64,000 bases of DNA from Mytilisepta virgata (lineage: Eukaryota; Mollusca; Bivalvia; Mytilida; Mytilidae), in assembly GCA_028015205.1 (NCBI GenBank), contig CM051518.1, positions 61,025,978 to 61,089,977 of the forward strand, read 5' to 3'. Position numbers and translations under genes: made by a program. Below the pieces are notes generated by a model that made no database searches, had not been told where the DNA came from, and worked only from the letters and a program-made list of their open reading frames with translations. Positions 37,501 to 49,500 of the stretch are shown piece after piece (positions within the stretch are counted from its first letter, which is position 1; each line of letters starts with the position of its first letter).

Positions 37501-40500
37501 ATACAATGGTCAAGGCATAATCATATAAAAACACAATCCCTTGTATTTTCTCGTTAAAATGTCTGAATACAGGGAATATTTCTATGTAATAAACAGACTA
37601 ATTAATCTTTAAATTCGAATACCAAAGATCTACAACTCGTGACCGAAAAACACTTATAATTCACTCGAATGGAACACTTAACACTTTGATCTCCTACTCT
37701 AACACTTTGATCTCCCAATCTATATACAGTATTAGTATACTATACAAGAATATAGAAAATAATTATAAGAGGCTAAGTAATTGGGAAAAATGCGAGATTA
37801 CCCAAGCATTTTCCTCCAGTTCTGAACCAAATACAGTTGACTCTCGAACACATTTAAGTCGAAATTCCGGGTAACTCAAATTATCTGTTTGGACCCTCAA
37901 CAGCAGTAAGTATACAGATTTACACTGATATCTCGAATATTTGCTTAATTCGAACTAGATTTTCAGGTCCCAATGGATTCGACATAACAAGAGAAGACTG
38001 TACAAATATTTTATATATTTTCTCCCAATCTAACACATTCAACTCCAAATCTCAAACTTTCAACTACAAGTTTTACAATTTCATCTCCCAGTCTCACACT
38101 TGCAACTACTTATTCAGAAAGTGTAAGAGTATGGCTATAGAATTTTAAACTAATAAAGATTAAGGAATCAGCCAACTCCTGTGGACCTCTTAAAATAAAA
38201 GTTAACTTTGTAGAAAAAAGTTGATTATCTGAAAACATATTGTAAAAAATTGTATGATATGCGGGTATAATTTATTTCAAAACTTTGTTATTTAAACTTT
38301 ACAAAGCAGTATTTAACCAAAATTGATGAAGTACACAGAATAAGTATGTTATCAAACACTAATAATATTCAAAATATCTAATTTTAGCTTGGTCTTAGAA
38401 CATTAGTGTTATCACAAAGGAAATTATCAGACGAAGATATAGCACTGTTTGATGCCAAACTCCATGAAGCTAGAACGTCATTACAGAATAGAGAGGAAAA
38501 GCTTGCCGAGGCATTTGATTTTATGGAGAGAGAATTACATTGTTTAGGAGCTACAGCTGTAGAGGATAAACTACAGGAGGATGTACCTAAAACCATTGCT
38601 TCTTTAAGAATGGCTGGTATTAAGGTTGGTTTAGAAAATACCCTTGAAAAGGTAACCTTTTGAGGATCTATTTAGGATGTTTTTGATTTCTTTTTAATGG
38701 CTAATTCAACAGAAACAATATGGTTGTTATATTTGCAAATTACATGTTGGTGGATGGCTCCCAAAAGGAGAAACCAGTTTTGCTGTCAATAGGACAGCTT
38801 GTTTTGTTTTATTTTATGTGTTTGTGTTTGGGGGAGGGGGGTACCTAGATGACGGTAGTGATTTTATAAGTATAAAAAATGTGAGTCTTATATTATTTAA
38901 AAGTAAAACATATATTTCATTTTATGTTATAACTGCCTGTCTCCCAAGCTATGGTGATTATAGGCCTGTGTTTTTTATTTCATTAGAAGATTATTATTTT
39001 CTCAGGTATGGGTGTTGACAGGAGACAAAGAGGAAACAGCTGTCAATATTAGTTATTCTGCTGGACATTTTAAACCAGGAATGATAGAGTTAAGACTGAC
39101 AAAGATAACTGAAAATTTGGAATGTGCTGAAATCATTAGAAAACACATGATGAGGTAGATTATTCATTGATACTTTGTGATTCCTATATAACCTGAAAAC
39201 CTATATAAACTGTAGAAATCTCTTACCTCTGATGTTTTGACATTTAACAAGTTTCTAAGAAAAATAGGGCAGTTTGGAAGATTTTCTTTTTAAATGGATT
39301 TTTCGAAGCAAAATGGACCCTCATCCAAAACATGCAAACATCTGTGGATGTGATGGATATGGGCCATTATCTAAATAAGCCGTTAGGCTTGTGAGGGTTT
39401 TATTTCAATATTTGTCTACAAAGTAGCCACATGTCTTTGCTATTTAAAGAGACTAAATGTTTTAAGTAATTTTATGCACAGACGGACATCTCTTTTAGCC
39501 TTAGAAGTTTTCGGTCCGCGAGACTCGGCTGATTTAATGACTTTTCTAGTATCAGTGGCCTTCTTTGGCTTTTCTGTTTTTTCATCAGAATTGCTAAATC
39601 CAGAAAAACTGGATTTGCTATCGTGATCTGATGTAACATCGCTTAAGGTGGAATTGTTTCGAGACAATCTGGTGGACAATGTCCTTCCTCCCAACACATG
39701 GCCTTTGTGACAAAAAGCGTGATACCTTTGCACGCATCACCTTATATACTACCCAGATGTCTGTCCGTGCATAAAATTAAACATTTAGTCTCCTTAAATA
39801 CCAAAGACATATGGCTACTCTGAAGATGAATATTTAAATTAAATATTAAATATCATGCTTTATGATAGATAAAGTATGGTTATTAGTGTGATGTTCTTCA
39901 GGTGGATATCAATGCATGATACATTATTCTCTGAAAGTTATTAAATCGTTAACTACAATGTACATAATATTTATCTTGGAAGAAAAAAAACTTGCTCAGA
40001 TGGTGAAAATCGATGAAGTGTGTAATTTCTTGTTATCTTGTAAAAGAATATACATATTATTGAATAGTGAAGTGGAAGATATAGAAGTATTTCCTTTATT
40101 GAAGTCAGTAGACTTGAATTTTCATCTTTTGGATTACTGTAATTTTTTTCTTGCCAGATGGATTTATTTTTAACATTCAGAAACTCTTATGATTTATTGT
40201 TCATGTAGAAGAAACCTGAGGATGCCAATTTGTATTTTAAAATGATAAAACCAAAATATCTAGAAAGTTAACAAATTTGGTAACTTTAGGGTTAATGAAA
40301 ACGGTAACCATTAATGAGTTTTCCATAACTATTTAGAAAGTTTGAACTTGAGTTTATAAAATTTCATCATTTAGTAAACAGAAAATTTTTTTAAAAATGT
40401 CAAGTATAAATGTTATAATGAACATATGGTAACTTTCTCAATATTTCAGTGCTGAAAATCACATAGGTCAAGGAAAGCAGTGTGTGTTAATTATAGATGG

Positions 40501-43500
40501 CTCCACTTTAACACATGCTCTAGATGACCATGGTGAAATGTTACGTGAGCTTGGCCATCTGTGTGTAGCTGTATTGTGTTGTAGAATGTCCCCTTTACAG
40601 AAAGCTGAGGTAAGTCTTGTTATACCCCAGCTTTTGAAAAAAGTTTTTGGTGGGGAAATGAAATCCAAGATGGCCGCCACTGTGTTACATAGTTAGCATA
40701 GAACCCTATGGGGAATACATACAAATAGCTTCTTCTCAAAAACTGTCTCACACAAACATATTAAATCATGCACAAATGATCCTAGGGTGGTCCTCTACTA
40801 ATTTTGAGTTTTTGGTGCTGATCTGAGATCCAAGATGGCCGCCACCGTGGAATATAGTTTAACATAGAACCTTACAGGAAATACATACAAACATCTTCTT
40901 CTCAGAAACCGTCTCACACATAGAAACCAGATCATGCAGGAATGATACAAGGGTGGTGCCCTATAAGTTTTGAGTTTTTGGTGCCAATCCGAAATCCAAG
41001 ATGCTGCACTGTGGAACATAGTTTAACACAGAACCCTATGGAAATACATACAAACAGCTTCTTCTCAGAAACAGTCTCACACATTTAAACAAAATCATGC
41101 AAGAATGATACTAGGGTGGTCCTCTAAAAATTTTGAGTTTTTGGTGCTGATCCGAAATCCAAGATGGCCACCGTGGAACATTGTTTAACATAGAACCCTA
41201 TGGGAAATACATACAAACAGCTTCTTCTCAGAAACCATCTCAAATGTTTAAACCAAATCATGCAGGAATGTTACTAGGATGGTCCTCTCCTGGTTGAGAG
41301 TTTTTGGTGCCAATCTGAAATCCAAGATAACCACCACTGCAGAACATAGATTAACATAGAACCATATGGGAAATACAAACAGATTTTCTTGGAAGTCATT
41401 CCACAGATTTAGACCAAATCGTACACAAATAATACTAGGGTGGTTATCTTCTAATTTTGAGTTTTTTGTGCTGATCTGAAATTCAAGATGGTCCCCACCA
41501 CAGAAAATTCTTTAACATTGGACCAGATGGGGAAAATGTTTTAAAATTCTTCCTTCTCTGAACCATTTAAGCATTTAAAACAAAACAAAATTTGCTGGAA
41601 ACCTCATTTAAGAGTCATCTACAAAATTTGTTTTTGATATATCAGGTGAGCAATCTGGTTTAGCTAAAAGGCTATGTGATCTTTTGCCATCACCTTGCGT
41701 CCGTCGTCCGTCCGCATTTCACATTGTGATCTTCTCCTCTAAAACCACCAGTCTAAATGGAACCAAACTTGGAAGGAATGTTAATTGGATGGTTCTGTAC
41801 AATACTTGTTTTTTTTTGTGCCGATTAGATATTCAACATAGCTTCCAAGGGCAGATAATTTATTCTGATTGGACTTATCTTTAAAGCTCTTCTTAATATC
41901 AGAAACTGCCAAGCTAATTGGATTGGGTTCCTTGGATGAACCTCTACAAAATATATATTTTTTGTGCTGATCGGAAATTCAAGATGGTCACCACAGCCAA
42001 ACTTAATTTAATATTGGACCCTTTGGGGAATTTTGTACAAAGGTCTTCTTGTCAGAAACTACCAAACCAATTGAAATGTTTTTGATTTGTGAATGATCAT
42101 TTGATAGACCACTAAAAAACATGTTTTATGTGCCTGTCGGAAATTCAATATGGTCGCCAAAGCCAGACTTGGTTTAACATTGGACCTTATAGGGAAATTT
42201 ATACAAAGGTCCTCTTGTCAGAAACTACTAAGCCATTTGAAATTTTTTTATATATGAACAAGCATTGGATGTACCTTTACAAATGATATGTTTTTTGTGC
42301 CAATTGTAAATTCAAGATGGCCGCCACAGCTGGACTTTTTAACATTGGACACTGGAACAATTCTTTACATATCTTATCTAGAAGTGCTGGACAGTGTTGA
42401 ACAATTCCTTGCAGATACATGTATTATGTAGAAGCACTTTGTTAGTTGTGGTCACCTAAAATCCAGGTGAACAATTCAGGCTTCATGGATCCTCTGGTTT
42501 CAATTCTGTATCTCTGTTTGCTTATTTTAAACCTTCCCTAAAATCTTTTTAGTTTTCCCAAGTTTGAAAAGAAAACTTTTTCACAGATTTCATCATAACA
42601 TTACATCAGGATCTTTGTAGAGATTTTTTAGCAGAATTTATTTTGTGAAAAATATTGTTATGTAGTTGTGCACATTCAAAACATTTTACTGGATAGTAAA
42701 CTGCAAGTGAGAAGTTATAGTAGGGAAAGTTTACAGTAAAACATAGCATGTTTGAACACCCAGAGAGACTGACTCGACATCTAGAGTAGTTTAAAAGATC
42801 AAAGATTTTTAGAAAAAAGACTTTGGAAACTTGAGATACTAGATGTGAGGAAGAGAATTGAGAAACTTTAAGATTCAACTGTATTTCAATACAATACATA
42901 CATGAACTTTTTTCCCAACATGATATTGTGTTGATTTTATATCAAGAATTTATTCAGGATATCCTTTCTTACTATACGCCAACTGGTATTCCACCCTGTA
43001 GAGTTATGTGGAAATCTCCATACAATGGCCTGCTCTGACTTCAGAAAAGTTAATGTAGGATGAGGGATCTATATTATCAGCAGATTTGGACGACCTGAAG
43101 TTATCACTGACATCACAATGTTTTGAAACAATGTTATCTCGTATTAAAAATACAATACAGATACAGTAGATATTGTAAATTATCAAACGCTTGCCACAAA
43201 TATTAAACCTATTGCCTTGTTTGGGTCGTTCATTTGCCAAAAAAGACTTCATATTGTGACTCACGGATCATTTATACTTATCTGTGTATGTAATTGATTG
43301 TTGATTATTATTAGGTTGTCAAATTAATTAAGAATGGTAAAAATGCTCCTGTGACTGCAGCCATAGGTGATGGTGCCAATGATGTTAGTATGATACAAGA
43401 GGCCCATGTTGGCTTAGGTAAGAGTGTCAGCATTTAAAGTTAATAAATAGTAATATCAGAATGATAAAATCCACATAAAATTGAAGTTCATTCTTTCCAA

Positions 43501-46500
43501 AAATTTGAATTTAGGACATACCTGAGTATTATTAGAAATGAACTTTACTTAAGTACAGGTTTATATTCATCACTTTATGAAGTACATGGGATACACAGTA
43601 GAAAATTCTACCACCAAGGCACCTGCAAGAAGAACTATTGTAAAGACCTGACAAAGCTCTGCATTTTATGAAGTATTGGTAAAAGCTATTCTAAGATCAA
43701 AAAGTCATGTCAGTACACACTTATTTATGTGTGCATGTGGAGTGAACTGGGTTTTATAGATTATTTTTGAAAAATTAACCATGAAGTTGACACATACTTA
43801 CTCTTTTCTATAATGTACAAATGCATGGCAAAAATGTTAAAATAACATTATTAATACTTGCATAAATGTTTTTATTAGAAATTTTCATATTCATTTCTTT
43901 GCAGGAATTATGGGAAAAGAAGGGAGACAAGCAGTGAGAAATAGTGATTATGCATTTTCCAAGTTTAAATTTCTGATGAGAATTTTACTGCTCCATGGCC
44001 ATTTCTTTTATCACAGAATATCAACACTTGTCAATTATTTCTTTTATAAGGTATGTGATATTTACGTTTAAGGATTATGCCCCCTTTTTTACTTTAAAGC
44101 TAATAAAACTGATGACTGACAGGATATTCAGGCATGCAATGCTGTCAGTGTTGTTTAAAAAAAAAGTGCTAATGGAAATATATTGGTAAAATTAGATGAG
44201 AAAATTTGAGTAGTCAGATATATTCAAGCCCGTCTCAATACTGTTTTTATCATTGATAAAGGGTATTTATGTGCTAAATGGATAATGTATTTTATTTAGA
44301 AATAAGGCTAGCAATAAATGTAAGTACCCTTGTTTAAAAATCATAAATGTCTCTTGTATTGTCTAAATTTTCTACAAACTTTTGTACATATTCATGTAAT
44401 TTTTTTTTCAGAATGTAGCATTTATTACAGCCCAACTATTTTTCATGTTTTTCTCGGGATTTTCACAACAGGTAAGTACCATTTAAATGAGATAATTTTG
44501 TGTGGTTAAAATGTATGAATACATTGTACATTGAAGAACTACTTTGTGCTGAAAATATTATATGGTGAGCAAAGATAGAGAGAAAATGTATTGTAATATA
44601 TTTTACCAATGACTCATCTTAGGTAAAAATGTTACCTTATCCAAGCATCATCAGTGATGTGAAGGATAAGGTTCATTATATGAAGAAGCCTAAGGGCTTC
44701 GAGGGTTAATAAGTGAACCTTTACTTTATGTCAAGGCCGCACGCCTTTTTTCACAGCTGAGTGATTTTTTGTATGACCACTGCACTATATAAGAACGTGC
44801 AGAGACCTAACCAGTCTCTTCTTTAAAAAACCAAGCCGTCATGGGCATTTATTGGTCTGAAAACTTCTTTTTGGGATGGGCATATTATTGATTATATAAT
44901 TTGGGAGGGTACATATTAACCCTCGAAGCCCTTAGGCTTCTTCATATAATGAACCTTATCCTTCACATCACTGATGATGCTTGGATAAGGTAACATTATA
45001 TATCATAATCCTGGGCTTGCTCAGGTTAATAAGTGAACTCTTTGTAGCTCCAATAAATGCAACTTCCAAATGAAATGATAAGAAATAAATGGAAATCAAT
45101 AAAGAGTTGATCTCATGTACATTACCACTAAAAAACTTGAACAGAGATATAAACAAAGAAATTCCGCAAATTATAAATATCTAACACAAACTGATTTGAA
45201 AATCAGTCAAATAATTCTGACTCAAGTCTTATTCTGTTTTTAAAACAGACAAGTCTTTGCTCTTAAGCCTTTATTCCACATACCTGGCAATTTTTATCAA
45301 ATACCAAAATTAAGTCTAATTTGACGTAGTATAACATGTATAAAGCAAAACTTAAACTTAAAATTCTTGAAGCAAAGAAGATATCTACCTATGTAGAAAA
45401 AATAAAAATATATGATTAAATTCTTTTAATATTGTCATGTATTATTATGCATCACAAGTAAATACAACATAATTGGTAAACAAGTATTTTTAATGTCCAT
45501 CACTAGTTCATAATCTTTAGTATGTCCATAAGAAAAACGCAACACGATATATATGTAACATCACTAATGTCCAGTAGCTATATATATCCGTCACTAAAAT
45601 AACATTTTGAATAACGGTTCCTCCATCTCCAATCTGTTAGTCCCTCAAAGGCAGTACATCTCCTGATGCAGAAAAACTCTGGAACTGTATCTGAAAGTCA
45701 ATGTCAACATCAACATGATCAGGCTGTAAAAGTATGATTAAATACTGAATGAACATAATTTGAATTTGTATTGTCTACCTCAATATCCTTACAGTAAAAC
45801 TTTTTGAAGGTCTGAGCTGATGCCCAATTCGCTGTTTTCAGAATATCATTTAATGATATACCTGCTCTTTTAGCTGCAGAAGAAGATGCAGATCTATATG
45901 AATGAGCTTTAAATTTCGACACATTTATGCCTGCATTAGACAGTACCAATTTCAGCATTCTAGCAATTGAACAGCTTGTTACAGCTTTAAAAGTTTTGAA
46001 TGAAATGAACAATTTACTACTTTTTCTTAAGTCTTTAGTTCGGTAAATATAATGTTTTAAAGTTTCAACAGGACAAATTTCTTTTTTCTGAAAAACAGGA
46101 ATAATAACATCTTGTCCTATGTTTTTGGGTCTTGTCGTCTTTAATAAAGTTGCGACACGAAAAATAAATGATGTGCCTGTACTGTGTACAGAGTTTAAAT
46201 TGAGACTTGCAAGTGTTTGCGATCTTTGAGCTGATGCCAGAGCAACTAAAGCAACACATTTTAGAGTTAACATTTTTAAATCCAAATCATGTAAAGGGTA
46301 TAGAGATCCTAAATAGCTCAATACTTTGCCAACATCCCAAGTAAACAAGTATCTTGGTCTTGGTGGTCTAAGATTAAACACACCTTTCAAAAATCTTTGA
46401 ATATAACTGTTATTTTCAAAAGATAAGTTACCCAACAAAGTCAGTGTCTGACATATTGCTGATTTGTGACTATTTATACAGCTATAAGATCGTCCTTTTT

Positions 46501-49500
46501 GAAACAACATAGACAGATAATCTAAGAATAACTTTACAGATCGAGAAGTGGGACTAGCTTGTCTCGAATTACACCACAAAATCCAGCTTCTCCAAGAGTA
46601 TTCATACTGAACATTGGTTGACTTTCTCCAAGATTTAAGAAAGATTTTTGTAGTTTTGTCTGAAAAACCTTGATTAAGGAGATGTTTCCTGAAACAAGAC
46701 AGGCGATAAGAAACATTTTTCTTGTGTTCATTGTGTGTCTTTGATTGTTGTGTGGTAGAGTTAGCAAGTTTGACAACTGAGGCAATTTTACAGGAAAATC
46801 TATTAATGATTTCAATAACTTTGGATACCATAACTGAGTTGTCCATACAGGTACGATTATAATTGCCCTGCTTACCTGATCGTCTTCTATCTTTTGAAGT
46901 ACTCTGCTGATTTGACTGAAAGGAGGAAATATATAAGGATATAATTCATGCCATGAAAATGAAAAAGCATCAGTTGCATAAGCATCAGGATCTGGAAACC
47001 AGCTTACAAAATTATTCAATTGTTTATTTAGCCTTGAGGCAAACAAATCCGTATCTGGGATGAAAAAATGTTTGGTTACTTGATGAAAAACAGATTCATT
47101 GAGTTTCCACTCTGAAGTGTCATTAAAATTTCTTGATAAATTATCTGGTATAATATTTTCTTTCCCTGGAATATGAACAGCAGAGAGTAAAACTTTGTTT
47201 TTTATACACCAATACCATATTTGTTTTGTTATTTCTAATAAAGGTAAAACTGATCCTCCTTGATTATTTATATAATTTACAGCAGTTGAACTATCTGATT
47301 TTACACAAATATGTGTTCTTTCTAAATGGCAGCAAAGTGATATTATGCTAAAATAGATTGCTTTTAATTCTAGAATATTAATGTGTAAACGCTGTTCTTC
47401 TAAACTCCAATGACCTTGAGTTTGTTTTCCATGAAAAACAGCTCCCCAACCATTGAGGGAGGCATCTGTGTGTAAATAATAACTAGGGGAATCATTTCTA
47501 ATAGGTCTCCCGTTTACTGTTTTAACATTTTTTAACCACCAATTTATTTCAGATTTGCCTTCTACCGAAATATTCATATATGAATTGAAATTATTATTTG
47601 ATGTATGTAAAGCTCGTGTTTTGTCTAAATCTAAATATCTATGAAACAAGTGAGAATACTGTACTGCATAATGCGCAGATGAATAAAGTCCTATTAATTG
47701 TGCCAGACTTCTAATTGATACTTTGTGAGCTTTTAGTATATTCTTTGACAGTTCAATTATTTTCTGTACTTTCTCCTCTGGTAAAAATACCTTAAATAGT
47801 ACTGAATCTATAATATATCCCAAAAATGTAATTCTGTTTGTTGGAATAAAGACAGATTTTTCAATATTAATGTCAAAACCAACTGACTCTATAAAAGTTT
47901 TAACCCTTTCTGTATTTTTGATAGCCAAATCAAAGTTTTCTGCTTGCAAAAGGGAATCATCAATGTAAAAATATGAATCAATACCCATACTCCGAATATG
48001 TGAAAATATTACTTTCAGTATTTTTGTAAATACTCTTGGAGCAGAAGCAATTCCGAATGGTAGACATTGAAATTCATATAATTTTTCATCCCATATGAAT
48101 TTTAGATATTTTCTATCTGATTCATAGATTGAAATGGAAAAATATGCCTCTGTCAAATCCAAAGATGTAAAAAAGCTATTTTTTGAAATTCCCTTTAAAA
48201 TCAAATCTAAAGTTTCTTGTTTAAAATGGTGATAGCTAATAAATTGATTCAATGTTTTCAAATTAATGACTGGCCTAAATTTACCATTTTTCTTTTTTAT
48301 TAGAAATATATTTGAAATAAACTGTTCTGATTCATCAAAAGATTCTTTGATAGCACCTTTATCAAGCATATCAACTATTTCTTTATCAATAAGCTCCTTT
48401 TCCTTATTGTTAAATTTTATAGGAACTGGAATTTTTTCCTGAACTGGCTTTTTATCAAATTCTATCTTATATCCCTTAATTGTAGAGATAATCCAATTGT
48501 CTTTGGTTAAATATTTCCAATTAGAAATAAAGTTTTTCAGTTTACCTGACTTTCTTTTAGTTTTTGAACTTTTATTTCTCACCTTTAGAATCTTCTTTTC
48601 TGACTGTAGCCATTGGGTCTGTTTCCTCTCAATTGACCCCTCTGATAACTTTGCCTTGGCTGATAGCCCCTTCTGCCTAAAAAACGATTTCTTCCTCTGA
48701 AATTACCTCTGTAGCTGGAATTTCTACCATAGCTGCTTGTTATGTTCTTGTTAATTTTGTTAATTTCATTAATATCTTTTAGCCTCTTGCCTACATCATC
48801 ACCGAAAAGGTTACTACCTACATCTTCATTGCGATTGCAAAGTTGGTGGTACTTTCTATCAATGTGTGGCTTCAAATACATCCTTCTTTTAATTGACAAC
48901 TCAAAATGTGTATTACTCAAAATTGCCATTGCTTTGGAAATGTTCTCTCGCATCATTTTTACATCTGGAGTTTTGGATTTGAGAATTTCTGCCACTTTTA
49001 TTAATGGTACCATGCCACACCCTAAAGATTTTTGTATTGTCTGAAGATTCAAATCTGACGTTTTTGCTTTACGTTCGAGAAACTGCCATATCTCGGCATT
49101 AACTGGAGGTGCTACCAAGCTCTTGCAATTCACTGGTATTTTCATTTCTCTTGTCATTACTGACACATCAGATTTCTTTTTACAGATACTGTCGAAGACT
49201 TTAGCCAGAGATGGGCTGACCTCTTCATCATATTTTTCATCATCCTCAAAAATTTTAGGTATTTCGTAATCAAACTCATCATCTGATGCAACAACTTGTA
49301 GTTCATTCTCCTCATCAGAAAATATATTATAGTTGTTGTCAATCACCTGTTCATCAGCTACCGACTCGTTCTCTGAAAATTCCATGTCAGCTAATCTAGA
49401 ATCCATACTATCTGGTCTTTGTGACTGTTCTTTATTCTGATTTAACGTGGATACCAAAGTGTCTGATAAACCTTTAAACAGAGTTTTAAGTAATTCCGAC

